From Opitutaceae bacterium (GTDB lineage Bacteria; Verrucomicrobiota; Verrucomicrobiia; Opitutales; Opitutaceae), in NCBI GenBank assembly GCA_018402455.1, contig JAGYIG010000016.1:1-64000 (forward strand): a stretch of DNA of 64,000 nucleotides, given 5' to 3'. The notes beneath the pieces were generated by a model. That model saw nothing but the letters and a program-made list of their open reading frames with translations, was not told the DNA's origin and ran no database searches. Made by a program: the position numbers and the translations under genes. Shown here in pieces: positions 37,250-47,267 of this stretch; position 1 is the first letter of the stretch, and each line of letters begins with the position of its first letter.

Positions 37250-38267
37250 TCACCACGTCGGGGCCGGCCGGGTCGGCTTCAGCCAACCCCGGCATCATCA
37301 ATCCTCGGCGTTTTGCACCGCGTTGAGCGCAGCTCCTCACAGGTTGTCGCCGCTGACCCAAAAGCTCAGGCCATTGTCCAGCGCGGTGTCCACCCGATGC
37401 GCCCCACCGCACTTCACCTTTTCCGAAGTCCAACGGTGTCGGCCATACTTGTCGGCTCGGGTCATCCACCAGTTCGGCGTCTGCAAATGCCCGGAATCAC
37501 TTCGCGTGCTCGGATCGACGGGCCGCTCGAACTCCGCGTTCACGGCAATCGAATGCGCGCGCACCACCGGGACCGGACACAGGTGGCGGAGACGCGCAGG
37601 TCCGGCAGTCCCATGATTTTACGCGACTCCTCCGCCATTTCTTCGCCGGTGTAGCCGTCGGCGCCGAAGGTGTCCTACTGCGGGATGCAGTTAAACGCGA
37701 TCAAGCAGGATAAACCTTGGCCACCATCGGTTCCCGTGGGTGGAGGCCAGGATCTGGAGCCCCAATCCCTGGAGAGCTTCGGCCCCGTGCCGGAGACCGA
37801 CTGGTAGTGGACACAAAATCCGCCGCAGACTGAATTCTCCTGGTGCAACGGGCCACAGTCCCATCAGCATCACCGCGGTGGGAGCAATTGGGGTTGGCAA
37901 TGATACCGCCATGGGCCCGCAGTTCTTCCGGGTTGATTTTCGGGGATCACCAACGGCACGTCGTCGCGCATGCGCAGGGGCGGAGCTTTTGTCGATCACG
38001 ACACAGCCTGAGTTCACCGCGTCCCGCGCCAGCGCCGGGTGACTTCGCCAGCGGCAAAACGCCAAATCCACGCCCCGCAACCTCCCAGCGCGGCCTCTCG
38101 ACCACCAAGCGGTGCTGGCTCATTGCGAAGCTCTTGCCGCCGAAAGGCCGAGGCGAACAGTCGTAACTGCGCCAACGGAAATCACGCTCGTGCAGCAAAC
38201 GCACCAGCTCTTGACCGACCGCACCCGTGGCGCCGACGATACCAACTACGTAACTCGATTTATTCAC
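37250..38267 (-). pseudogene. asd: Aspartate-semialdehyde dehydrogenase, riddled with indels
   Basis: Pieces of the enzyme occur in order across three frames: the N-terminal YVVGIVGATGAVGQELVRLL (NADP loop) after a GTG at 38265-38267, NSGCVVIDKSSA in the middle, a GPMAVSLPTP/PTAVMLMGLWP segment where the active-site PNC motif should lie, and the C-terminal DTALDNGLSFWVSGDNL. The span of about 1018 bases equals a normal asd of about 339 codons. The enzyme feeds lysine, methionine, threonine and diaminopimelate synthesis, so real loss would be surprising; consensus errors are more likely. The stop is taken as the TGA at 37250-37252. Confidence 0.8.
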
Positions 38268-38268
38268 G

Positions 38269-38798
38269 ATGAATTCTCCTTGGGAATTGGCCATGCAAAG
38301 TGGCGAAGCGCTGGCATCAAGCCCAGCAGAACGGCTGTTGCACGTCAGTCGTCGCACCAGACCCTGCGGTTGTTCGCCAGCGAGGAGATCGTGGCTGACC
38401 ACGCGGTTTCACCAGTTCACGACCGCCCTCCAACCAACGCGATTCATTGGGCACCCCCGCGGACTGCACCACATCGTCGAACGTATCGGGCCGGATAGCC
38501 ACTGGGATGGTGTTCCGCGCCTGCGTGCCCAATGGCCATCACTTCCGGGAATTGTCCGCCGCGGAAAACGAACGCAACCTGATCACTTCCCCATCCTCTG
38601 GTTGCAGGGGTTGGAGCTGGCTACAACGCCGGCGGCGACCGTGACTCCTACGAGCGTTACATCTACATCCACGGCACCAACCACGAAGACCGGATCGGGC
38701 GCCCGGCCAGCGGGCGGCTGCGTCCAGCTGCGTAATTTGAGATGCTCGACCTGTTCGACGCGTGCGCGTGGGCGACTGGGCTAATATTGTGGAACTGA
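38269..38798 (+). pseudogene. L,D-transpeptidase (YkuD domain), frameshifted
   Basis: On the plus strand the sequence resolves into a YkuD-type L,D-transpeptidase if several single-base indels are allowed: LLHVS and QTLRLFASEEIVADHAVS near the start, GLHHIVERIG, NERNLIT, then ERYIYIHGTNHEDRIGRPASGGCVQLRN carrying the catalytic His and Cys, and NLEMLDLFD. The stop is at 38796-38798. Candidate starts are the ATGs at 38269 and 38293. It would cross-link peptidoglycan or anchor lipoproteins in the periplasm. The last 18 bases overlap the convergent lipoprotein gene. Confidence 0.75.
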
Positions 38799-39400
38799 TT
38801 CGGGCCGGTTCGTCCTGCTCATACCACGCCGGTTGCCGCGCTCATCCCGCGTGTCCGCCCCCGTCACCATGGACACCCGGGTGACGCCGGAACCGACGGC
38901 CACATTCACCCGGTCGCCCTCCATGAACACGCCTTGTTGAGCCTCCTGCACCACTGATGATCTTGCCGTCATCGAGCCGGATCGTGACGCGTTGGCCTGG
39001 CTGACGGGTCACCCGCTCCTCCACGGCTTTGCTCACCACTGACCCGCCACGGCGCCCACGGCACTCTCGCGACGATGGCTTCCGGGCCGCCGCCGCCGGC
39101 TGCCGCCACTGCTCCGGTTCGCCTCCACCTTCGGCCCCTCCCATCGTGCCGATGCCGGAATTGTCCTCTCGATGGTGACAGGCACCGATTGAATCACCGT
39201 GCCTTTGGCTTAACTCGCGGCCACTCCCCACATGGGGCTCGCGGCACCATCGGTTCAACCGACGGGGCGGTGCATCCCACGAGCACCGCACCAGCGCCCC
39301 GGCCTGCAAACCCGAAACCGGAGGTCCGGTTTCGGCGCCGGGCGGGCTGCATTCGAAGGTCGGCGATCCTGCGCTGGAGGGGGACTATCAAATCAAGCAT
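38781..39400 (-). pseudogene. Glycine-zipper lipoprotein-like gene, frameshifted (copy 2)
   Basis: Fragments read GAVLVGCTAPSVEPM (lipobox-like), then AVGAVAGSVVSKAVEE (glycine-zipper-like) and PGQRVTIRLDDGKIISVVQEAQQGVFMEGDRVNVAVGSG. The order and the terminal beta segment match the neighbouring copy at 39.4-39.9 kb, so the two are tandem paralogs. Several indels interrupt the frame. Such proteins are outer-membrane lipoproteins of the 17-kDa/SlyB type. The start is uncertain. Confidence 0.55.
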
Positions 39401-39415
39401 GGGGGGTTGGGGGAA

Positions 39416-39896
39416 TTAGTTCAGGGGCCACAAGGACCTGGGCACCGCCGGGACCGTGATGACCTGCACCCGGTCGCCTTGTTGAAACAACCCATCCGGG
39501 GTTTCCCGGGTGATCATGACGGTGCGGCCACCGTCGAGTTGAATGGTGATTTCCTCGGCTTCTGCCCTGCGCGTCGCCACCCTCGATGGCTTGACCTGCG
39601 ACCGCTCCGGCCACCCTCCGGCGGCGGAAGCCAGTCGCTCCGGTGCCGTAGCGACCATCACGGGGCGATGCCGCCGCCGCTCCCACCGCCGCCCCTCCCC
39701 ATCCTCCGAGCCCCGTTCTTTCGCCCTCCACCACGACGTTTTTCACCGTTACGACGGTGCCGAGTTCGAGCGTCTGCATGACTTGGGTCTGCGAGCGCGG
39801 GACCACCGTTCCCGCCGACGGAAACGTGCATCCGGTCAGCCCCGCGCCCAAGGCCCACAGGCATGCCCATCCAAGGAGAGAATTTCGCGCGATCAT
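39416..39896 (-). pseudogene. Glycine-zipper lipoprotein-like gene, frameshifted (copy 1)
   Basis: From the ATG at 39894-39896 a signal peptide with a lipobox (LGAGLTGC) is followed by VVPRSQTQVMQTLELGTVVTVKNVVVEGERTG, an Ala/Gly-rich zipper (GGAAVGAAA, VAGAVAGQAIE) and a C-terminal EEITIQLDGGRTVMITRETPDGLFQQGDRVQVI. At least two frame changes in the Gly-rich part split it. The layout matches SlyB/17-kDa outer-membrane lipoproteins. The downstream paralog starts 15 bases later. Confidence 0.65.
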
Positions 39897-39949
39897 AAGC
39901 AGAGGGAACCGCCCCGATCCATCGACCCTTTGCCCCACCCCAATGTTCC

Positions 39950-42199
39950 CTAAGTTTGGTCCCCCCAGAGCAACCGGAGTGAATTAAGACACACCACCAC
40001 CGTGCTGCCTTCGTGGGCCGCGACGCCCAAACCCAGCGGCACCACCCCAAACAAGGAGGCCACCGCCATAATCGCCACCACCCCCATCGCGATGCTGAGG
40101 TTTTGCACGATAACCCGCTTGGCGCGCCGACTCAGCCGCATCGCCGCGAGCACGTTTTCGATGCGGTCCTCCATTAAAATCACTTCCGCCTGCTCAAGGG
40201 CCGCGTCGCTGCCGCGGGCTCCCATCGCGATACTGACATCGGCCGCCGCCAGACTGGGGGCATCGTTCACCCCATCCCCCACCATCGCCACCGAACCGAA
40301 ACGACGGCGCAGCTCCGTTACCGCGTCGACCTTGTCTTCCGGAGTCAGCCCCGCCCTCACCTCGTCCAGACCCAGCTCACTGGCGACTTTTTCCGCGGTT
40401 TGGCGCCGGTCTCCGGTCAGCATGACGGTGTGCAGCCCAAGCTGCTTGAGTGCCGCCAACACCCCCGGCGATTTTTCGCGAATTTGATCCCGCAACAACA
40501 CGCGGCCCACCAAGTCATCGCTCACCAACCAGATTTCCGCCATTTCCGGCGCCGCCGGGGGCAAGGCCTCTGCCCAGGCGCCCAAGGGGCCCTCGGCCAA
40601 TAGCTCCCGCCGCCCCAACAGAATGCGTGTCTCCCCCACCCGGCCCCGCACCCCCTGCCCGGTCAGCGATTCAAATTCCGCCGTGCTCTGCTCCACCGCT
40701 CCCCGGGCGCGGGCATCCCGCACGATCGCACGCGCGATGGGGTGCGTGGAATTGGCTTCCACGGCGAGGGCCAGGCTCATCACGTCATCCTCCCGGCCTT
40801 GGGGCAGACTTTCGTAGCTGAGGACTTCCAGTTCACCGGTCGTCAGGGTGCCGGTCTTGTCCATGGCCACCGCCTTGACCCCGGCCAGTTTCTCAATGGC
40901 CGCGCCGCCGCGAAAAAGCACCCCGTGCCGTGCCCCCCAGGCGATCGCCGCCAGAATCGCCGAGGGAATCGACAGGACCAACGCGCAGGGACTCATCACC
41001 ACCAACAGGGTCATGGCCCGATAAAAGGCCGAGGTGGTCTCGGCGGTGTTGGTGAACGGCGACAAACCCAACCCCAGCCACCACACCAAAAACATCGCCC
41101 CACACGCGCCCAAAACCAACACGGTGTAACGGGCGCCAAACTTATCCGTGAACCGCTCACTGGGCGCCCGGAGTTTTTGCGCGGTCTGAATCAGGCGGAT
41201 GATTTTCTGCAACGTGCTCTCGGCCGGAAGTCGCTGCACGGCAAACACCACGGCTCCCCATAGGTTCAGGGTGCCACTGTAAACATCGTCGCCCGGCGAT
41301 TTTTCCACCGGCACGGATTCCCCGGTCAGCGCCGACTCGTCGCTGGCACTCGTGCCGCGCTCGACGGTGCCATCCGCGGGGTAAGCCTCCCCGGCCTTCA
41401 CCGCCACGCGATCCCCCACCAACAAAGACTCCACCGGCACCTCCTCCTCCCCGCCTTTATCGTTCAGCCGCCATGCCCGTTTCGGGGCCGATTGGAGCAG
41501 CGAATCAACCGCCCGATGCGTGCGATCCAGCGCATAGGCTTCCATGGCGCCGGAGGCACTGAAAAGGAACAGCAACAAAATGGCCTCATGCCACGCCCCA
41601 ATACTCACCGCCCCCACCGCGACGGCCAGCATCAGAAAATGGATGTCCAGTTTTCGCTTCTTCAGATTCGCCCACGAATCCACGGCCGCATCCCAGCCCC
41701 CCGCCACCAGCGCGCCCAAGCTCAACCCTTCGGCCAACCACCCCGGGCCGCCCGCATACCCGGTCAGCCAACCGGCCACCCCCAGAGCTCCGCACAGCGA
41801 GGCCAGTCCGGCCAAAAACCGCCACTCGTGCTCTTCGTGATCATGAGAGTCCTCCTCCGCATCCGGATCCGGCCAGGCGAACTCGCGCCAGGTCCAGAAT
41901 TTGGGGGCCGTTTCACAGCTCGGACTGGCCACCTCCGTCCGCGAACCGCGCCGGCGCACCGTAAACCCTTCCCGGCCCTCCAGCCCCTCGCTCTCCGCCG
42001 CCTTAGCCAATTGGGCCTCGACGGTCTTCAACGTGTCGCGCAGCCGCCGCCGCAACGCCGCCTCGTCGACTTCCCCCAAGGTCGCCACCTGCACTTTGCG
42101 GGTGTGCGAGTCCAGCCGGACGGCTTCCAGCCCCGGCTCCGAACGCAAAAACGCCACCAAGGTTTCCGTCCATTCCGGGCTGCGTGAATCGTCTGACAT
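39950..42199 (-). CDS. P1B-type heavy-metal-translocating ATPase (Zn/Cd/Co type)
   Basis: A 749-residue transporter from the ATG at 42197-42199. An N-terminal HMA-like domain lacking the CxxC pair is followed by a His/Asp/Glu-rich segment (DSHDHEEHEW), membrane spans, the TGES actuator motif, the SPCALVLSIPSA metal-site span, phosphorylation motif DKTGTLT and GDGVNDAP. The SPC and HD-rich patch suggest export of zinc, cadmium or a similar ion. It is divergent from the DinG-like gene (102 bases). Confidence 0.92.
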   Translation of the reverse strand: MSDDSRSPEWTETLVAFLRSEPGLEAVRLDSHTRKVQVATLGEVDEAALRRRLRDTLKTVEAQLAKAAESEGLEGREGFTVRRRGSRTEVASPSCETAPKFWTWREFAWPDPDAEEDSHDHEEHEWRFLAGLASLCGALGVAGWLTGYAGGPGWLAEGLSLGALVAGGWDAAVDSWANLKKRKLDIHFLMLAVAVGAVSIGAWHEAILLLFLFSASGAMEAYALDRTHRAVDSLLQSAPKRAWRLNDKGGEEEVPVESLLVGDRVAVKAGEAYPADGTVERGTSASDESALTGESVPVEKSPGDDVYSGTLNLWGAVVFAVQRLPAESTLQKIIRLIQTAQKLRAPSERFTDKFGARYTVLVLGACGAMFLVWWLGLGLSPFTNTAETTSAFYRAMTLLVVMSPCALVLSIPSAILAAIAWGARHGVLFRGGAAIEKLAGVKAVAMDKTGTLTTGELEVLSYESLPQGREDDVMSLALAVEANSTHPIARAIVRDARARGAVEQSTAEFESLTGQGVRGRVGETRILLGRRELLAEGPLGAWAEALPPAAPEMAEIWLVSDDLVGRVLLRDQIREKSPGVLAALKQLGLHTVMLTGDRRQTAEKVASELGLDEVRAGLTPEDKVDAVTELRRRFGSVAMVGDGVNDAPSLAAADVSIAMGARGSDAALEQAEVILMEDRIENVLAAMRLSRRAKRVIVQNLSIAMGVVAIMAVASLFGVVPLGLGVAAHEGSTVVVCLNSLRLLWGDQT

Positions 42200-42301
42200 C
42201 CCGCAAGGCTCTATATTCCCGACCGGCGCGGGTAAATCCGAATTGCACCGCGCCGTTTCCATCCGAACCTTGGACCGTTCCGCACCTCGCAATTTGACTT
42301 A

Positions 42302-44374
42302 ATGATTGGTCTGTCCACCCCCTCCGACGCCCTGCCCGAACCGCCGCCTGCGTCTCGTGCCCCGGAGCTCACGCCCGCGTTGTTCGCGGACGATGGAATT
42401 CTCGCCGCCGACCTGCGACTCGAATACCGGCCGCAGCAGGAGGCCATGGCCCGAGCGGTCGCGGCCGCCCAATCGGCCGATGACCCTTTGCTTTTTGAGG
42501 CGGGCACGGGCGTCGGCAAGTCGCTCGCCTACCTGCTCCCGGGCATCATTCAGGCCGTCGATCAATCCCGCCAACTCATTGTATCGACGCATACCATCGC
42601 CCTGCAGGAGCAGTTGGACCGCAAGGACCTGCCCCTGTGTCGCAAGGTCTTTTCCGCCCACCCTTCGCTCGCCGCCTACCCCGACTTCCGCTCCACCGTG
42701 CTGGTCGGCAAAGGCAATTACCTCTGCACCACCCGACTCGCCCAGGCGCTCCGGGACAAACAGGAGCTCATCCCCACCAGTGAACATACGGAACTCCAAC
42801 GCATCGCGCAGTGGGCGAGCCAATCCGAACACGGTTTGCGCCATGAGCTTTCCCCGCCGCCCCCGTTCGAGGTGTGGGATTTGGTCAACGCCGACTCCTC
42901 CTCCTGCTCGCGCAAATACTGCCACCACGAGTCCTGCTTCTACCAAAAGGCCCGCGCCCGCGTTAACGATGCGCATGTCATCATCGTCAACCACTCCCTC
43001 CTCTTCGCGTTGATCGCAGCCGGAGCCGGCGAAAACAGCGGCGCCCGCGGTGTGCTGTGGCCCGATGATTTTCTGGTCCTCGACGAGGCGCACACCGTGC
43101 CCGCCGTGGCGACGGAACACTGTGGGTTGCATCTGAGCTCCTACGGCACGGACCGCATGCTGAAGTATCTTTACAACCCACGCACCAAGCGCGGGCTGCT
43201 GGTCAAACACGGTGGCCCCGGCGACCGGCAGTTGGTCGAGGATGCCCTGGATGCGGCCCAACTGTTCTTCTCGTTTTTGCATGATCGGCTGCTCACCAAA
43301 CAGGCCGTGGTGCGGGTGCGCGCCGCCGGATTTGCCGAGCCCCTCATGGATGAGCCGCTGGAGGCCTTGCACCAAGCCGTGCGCCAGCGCGCCGATCAAC
43401 TCGACGAGGGCCGCGAACGCGATGAACTCCTCCAGCAGGCCCAGCGCCTCGCCACCTGCCGACGGTCCATCGCCCAGTTCCTGGCGGTCGCCGAACCCGA
43501 CCAGCAGGTTTACTGGCTCGAACGGTCCGGCCGCCGTCAACAACTGGTGACGCTACGGACCGCCCCCATCGACATCTCCAAGTTCATCCGCCAGGAGTTG
43601 CTCGAATGCGGCACCTCGGTCGTCTGCACCAGCGCGACCCTCGCCCTCGCGGGGCGCATGGATGCCTTTCAAGCGCGCATCGGAGCCGAGCAGGTCACCA
43701 GCGCCATCGAGGAGTCCCCCTTTGATTTCGGCCGCAACTTTCGCGCCTACGTGGCGACCGACATCCCCGCCCCCACCCGCGATCAGGCCCGCCTGGATTT
43801 GGACGCCCTCGTGGACTATGTCCGGTTTTGCACCCTCGCCACCGAGGGCGGCTCCTTGGTGCTCTTTACCAGCTATCAGGACCTCCGGCACGTAGCCGGG
43901 GCCTTGGCGGCCGACTTCCAAGCCGCAGGACGGCCCCTGCTCCGCCAGGGCGGCGAACTCTCACGCACCGCCCTGGCCGATAAAATGCGGGAGACCGGCA
44001 ACGCCGTCCTGTTCGGGACCGACAGTTTTTGGACCGGAATCGACGTCCCCGGGGACGCCCTCTCGCAGGTCATCATTACACGACTGCCGTTCGAAGTGCC
44101 GACTCACCCCATTCCGGAAGCCCGCACGGAATGGATTCGCAAGCGCGGCGGCAATCCCTTCAACGAGCTCACCCTGCCCGATGCTTTGGTGAAATTCCGC
44201 CAGGGTGTCGGTCGCCTCATCCGCACCCACGCCGATCAGGGCGTCGTCACCATCCTCGATTCCCGCATCGTGCAGAAACCCTACGGCCGCTGGTTCCTCG
44301 CCAGCTTGCCGGATCCCGACATCGTGCGTCTCAACCGTCAGAATCGCGAAGCGCGCTTCGAGCCCTTCGTCTAA
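42302..44374 (+). CDS. dinG: DinG/XPD-like ATP-dependent DNA helicase
   Basis: A 690-residue superfamily 2 helicase. The Walker A FEAGTGVGKSLAYLLP, DEAH box (LVLDEAHT) and C-terminal helicase motifs (TDSFWTGIDVPG, RQGVGRLIRT) are present. Four cysteines, one at YLCTTRL and three in CSRKYCHHESCFYQ, make a likely 4Fe-4S site as in DinG/XPD. It probably unwinds DNA damage or R-loop structures. The motifs fit DinG/YoaA rather than the exonuclease fusion. Confidence 0.9.
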   Translation: MIGLSTPSDALPEPPPASRAPELTPALFADDGILAADLRLEYRPQQEAMARAVAAAQSADDPLLFEAGTGVGKSLAYLLPGIIQAVDQSRQLIVSTHTIALQEQLDRKDLPLCRKVFSAHPSLAAYPDFRSTVLVGKGNYLCTTRLAQALRDKQELIPTSEHTELQRIAQWASQSEHGLRHELSPPPPFEVWDLVNADSSSCSRKYCHHESCFYQKARARVNDAHVIIVNHSLLFALIAAGAGENSGARGVLWPDDFLVLDEAHTVPAVATEHCGLHLSSYGTDRMLKYLYNPRTKRGLLVKHGGPGDRQLVEDALDAAQLFFSFLHDRLLTKQAVVRVRAAGFAEPLMDEPLEALHQAVRQRADQLDEGRERDELLQQAQRLATCRRSIAQFLAVAEPDQQVYWLERSGRRQQLVTLRTAPIDISKFIRQELLECGTSVVCTSATLALAGRMDAFQARIGAEQVTSAIEESPFDFGRNFRAYVATDIPAPTRDQARLDLDALVDYVRFCTLATEGGSLVLFTSYQDLRHVAGALAADFQAAGRPLLRQGGELSRTALADKMRETGNAVLFGTDSFWTGIDVPGDALSQVIITRLPFEVPTHPIPEARTEWIRKRGGNPFNELTLPDALVKFRQGVGRLIRTHADQGVVTILDSRIVQKPYGRWFLASLPDPDIVRLNRQNREARFEPFV

Positions 44375-44421
44375 CCTCCACTCGATCTTGCCGCCGGCCG
44401 ACCGCCCGCTATCGTCCTCCC

Positions 44422-45150
44422 GTGCCGACCCGTCTCTCCTTTCGCGCCACCGCCATCACCGACCTGGGATTGGCGCGCCGTCAGAATGAAGATCGGTTCC
44501 TCTGCGATGAGACCCAAGCCCTCTTCGGCGTGGCCGATGGCGTCGGTGGGTTGCCGGCCGGAGCCCACGCCGCCCAGACCGCCGTCCAAGCAGTACAGTC
44601 CCAGTTTCCCGCGGCAGGGCTCGCCGGGGCGCGGGATTGGCAGCCGCTCATCGTGGCGGCAAACGCCGCGGTCGTGGCCAAAGGCAAGGAAGTCGGCGGA
44701 CCGTATGGCATCGCCAGCACGCTTACGGTGGGAACCCTCGCCGGGGAAAACCTTCTGTTGGCTCACATCGGTGACTCCCGTTGCCTCTGGATGCGCGACG
44801 GCATCGCCACCTGCCTGACCACCGACCACTCCGCCGAAAACGAGGCCAAACTGGACCCGACCAAACCACCCCCACCCGAAAAATGGCGCCTGGCCCTCGC
44901 CCGTTGCCTCGGTCAGCCGGATGCGCTCAATCCGGATTTCTCAACCCATCCCGTCCGCCCGGGAGATCAGGTGGTGTTTGCCACCGACGGCATCACCCGG
45001 GTGGTGAGCGAATCCGAATTGGTAGCCGTCCTGGCCGGCGAAAAACCGCCGGCTGATCGGCTCGCGGATTTGATTGACCTGACCTATTCCCGCGGGGCGC
45101 CGGACAACGCCACCGCCGTGTTACTGGAAATTCTGCCCTCCCATGACTGA
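44422..45150 (+). CDS. PP2C-family serine/threonine phosphatase
   Basis: A 242-residue protein from the GTG at 44422; a longer frame would overlap dinG and is rejected. Metal-binding motifs are DLGLARRQNEDR, VADGVGGLPAGAHAAQ, HIGDSRCLWMR, FATDGITR and the terminal APDNATAVLLE, all PP2C. It would remove phosphate from Ser/Thr proteins, perhaps opposing a Hanks-type kinase not present in the window. The stop overlaps the TPR gene start by 8 bases, so they are coupled. Confidence 0.92.
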   Translation: MPTRLSFRATAITDLGLARRQNEDRFLCDETQALFGVADGVGGLPAGAHAAQTAVQAVQSQFPAAGLAGARDWQPLIVAANAAVVAKGKEVGGPYGIASTLTVGTLAGENLLLAHIGDSRCLWMRDGIATCLTTDHSAENEAKLDPTKPPPPEKWRLALARCLGQPDALNPDFSTHPVRPGDQVVFATDGITRVVSESELVAVLAGEKPPADRLADLIDLTYSRGAPDNATAVLLEILPSHD

Positions 45151-45457
45151 TCCCCGCGTCGCCCGATTCTCCGCCTTATTGGCCCAGCAGCCCGACAACG
45201 AACTGTTTCGGTTCAGTCTGGCCCAAGCCCTGGAGGCCACCGGCCAAACCGACGAAGCCGAATCTCACTACCGCGCGTGCGTGGAAGCCAGGGCCGACTG
45301 GATGCTGCCGCGGATCCTGCTGGGCAAGTTGCTGCTCCACACCCAACGCCCCGATCAGGCCAAACCGCTGCTGCAGGAAGCGTTGCAGCTGGCGATCGCA
45401 CAAGACCACGACGACCCCCGGGAGGAATTGGAGAGTATGCTGGACAGCCTTGATTAG
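45143..45457 (+). CDS. Small TPR-repeat protein
   Basis: A 104-residue protein with about two tetratricopeptide-like helical repeats (NELFRFSLAQALEATGQTDEAESHYRACVE, then LPRILLGKLLLHTQRPDQAKPLLQEALQ). The spacing of small and large hydrophobic residues fits TPR. It begins inside the phosphatase gene and so is translationally coupled to it, suggesting a scaffold or partner role. There is no signal peptide. Confidence 0.8.
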   Translation: MTDPRVARFSALLAQQPDNELFRFSLAQALEATGQTDEAESHYRACVEARADWMLPRILLGKLLLHTQRPDQAKPLLQEALQLAIAQDHDDPREELESMLDSLD

Positions 45458-45511
45458 AACAGTCGTTCTCCGGGCTTACCCCCTGCCTGTTGTTACCGCG
45501 CTTGCTCCGCC

Positions 45512-46930
45512 ATGACCTCCTCTGCCCCTCCGCAAACCTGCGGAAAATACCTTTACCGTGAAATGCTCGCCCTCGGCGCCGGCGACTTTGCCGCCGTCCT
45601 CTACTGGACGACCTTCATGCGGTTTCTGCCGATTTTTTATACCGATGTATTTGGTCTCACGGCCGCCATCGCCGGCAGTATTCTGCTCTGGAGCCGCCTC
45701 GGCGACGGCGTCACCGATGTGATCATCGGCGTGTGGGCCGACCGCACCGAGTCCCGCTGGGGCAAGTTTCGTCCGTTCATCATCTTCGGCTGCGTGCCCT
45801 TTGCCGTCGCCGGCGTGTTGACCTTCACCACCCCGGACCTCGGCGACACCGGGAAAATCATCTGGGCCGCGGTGACCTACAACCTGCTGATGATCCTCTA
45901 CACCACGTTCAACATTCCCCAGACCTCCCTATTGGGCGTGTTGACCAACGACCCCCGGGAGCGGGCCCGTCTGTCGTCAGCCAAATTCTTTTTCGCCTTT
46001 TCGGCCGGCTTTGTCATCTCCGTGACCCTGCTCCCCACCGTCGACCTGCTCGGCGGCACGGACAACCCCCAACTCGGTTGGCAACTCGCCTACACCCTCA
46101 TCGGCGTGATTGCCGTGGTCCTGCTGCTGCTGAATGCCTTCGGCGTCACCGAGCGGATCAAACCGACCCCGGACCCGGAGGCCTCCCTGCGGAAGGACCT
46201 CGGTTTTCTCGTGCGCAACCGGGCCTGGTTGGTGGTGCTGGGCACGACCTTGTTGTGGATTCTCTTCATCGCGCTGCGCAGTTCGGTTTCCTCCCATTAT
46301 TTCAAATACTACATCTTCGACGGCGATTTGGTGAAAACCATCCCGTTCCTCGGATTTGAGTTCAACTTCACCTCCCTGACCTCAGCGTTTTTCGGGGTCG
46401 GACAGGCCACGGCGGTGCTCACGGTTCTGGTGATGATGGTTTTCGCCGATCGCTTTGCCAAAAAGCCCCTCTTCATCGTGTTGCTGGGTATCCAAATTGC
46501 CGCGACCGCCGCCTACTACGTCCTGGAGCCGGGCCAACTGGGCGCGATCTTCCTGTTGGAAATCCTCGGCAACGTCGGGGGGGCCGCCGCCCCGGTGCTG
46601 CTCTGGGCGATGTATGCCGAGGCCGCCGATTACGGCGAATGGAAGTTTGGGCGGCGCACGACCGCCCTGGTGTTCTCCGCGTCCACCATGAGCCAAAAAT
46701 TTGGTTGGGGCATCGCCGCTTGGCTGGGCCTGCAAACCCTGGCCTGGGCGGGATTCGTGGCGAATGAAACCCCCAACGATGACGTTCGTCAAAGCCTGGT
46801 GGCGCTCATGAGCATTGTGCCGTCCATCTTCGGAATTCTCGCCATCGTCGTCTTCCTGTTTTATCCCCTGAACGAAGCCCGGATGCTCCAGATCAACGCC
46901 GAAATTGCGGCCCGCAAAAACCCAACCTAA
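45512..46930 (+). CDS. GPH-family sugar:cation symporter (MelB-like)
   Basis: A 472-residue inner-membrane protein with about 12 spans. The loop DRTESRWGKFRPFI after the second span is the hallmark of glycoside-pentoside-hexuronide symporters. Cation-site Asp residues appear in span 2 (RLGDGVTDVIIGVWAD). It would import an oligosaccharide with sodium or protons. Neither a glycosidase nor a regulator is adjacent to define the sugar. Confidence 0.9.
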   Translation: MTSSAPPQTCGKYLYREMLALGAGDFAAVLYWTTFMRFLPIFYTDVFGLTAAIAGSILLWSRLGDGVTDVIIGVWADRTESRWGKFRPFIIFGCVPFAVAGVLTFTTPDLGDTGKIIWAAVTYNLLMILYTTFNIPQTSLLGVLTNDPRERARLSSAKFFFAFSAGFVISVTLLPTVDLLGGTDNPQLGWQLAYTLIGVIAVVLLLLNAFGVTERIKPTPDPEASLRKDLGFLVRNRAWLVVLGTTLLWILFIALRSSVSSHYFKYYIFDGDLVKTIPFLGFEFNFTSLTSAFFGVGQATAVLTVLVMMVFADRFAKKPLFIVLLGIQIAATAAYYVLEPGQLGAIFLLEILGNVGGAAAPVLLWAMYAEAADYGEWKFGRRTTALVFSASTMSQKFGWGIAAWLGLQTLAWAGFVANETPNDDVRQSLVALMSIVPSIFGILAIVVFLFYPLNEARMLQINAEIAARKNPT

Positions 46931-47123
46931 CGCAGCCTCCGGGCACGATCGTAGGACCGTCGCTCCCCGGGCCCGTCATGCCTCCCCCCACGCCGATCTT
47001 CGCCCCCTGGGCACGACGAAATCGCCGAAAAGGCATCAGCCCTACACCGATGATTTGAGCCGAGTCCCGTTCCGACGCTTGACAAGGGGTGCTGGTATTT
47101 CTTCGCTCCGCCCTCCCACTCAC

Positions 47124-47198
<75 letters not shown>

Positions 47199-47267
47199 CC
47201 TTCGGACCCGGATCAGGAAACCTGCCCCCCTGCCCCCCGCCTTCCCGATTTTTGACGGGGATCCTGA

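Noticed and set aside
44029-44421. 5' extension of the phosphatase frame within dinG
   Set aside because: It reads through dinG in another frame and gives an Arg/Ser/Pro-rich non-homologous segment; the GTG at 44422 directly precedes the PP2C domain.
47079-47107. Promoter for tRNA-Met
   Set aside because: A perfect TTGACA exists, but no acceptable -10 lies at 16-18 bases, so it is not listed as a feature.
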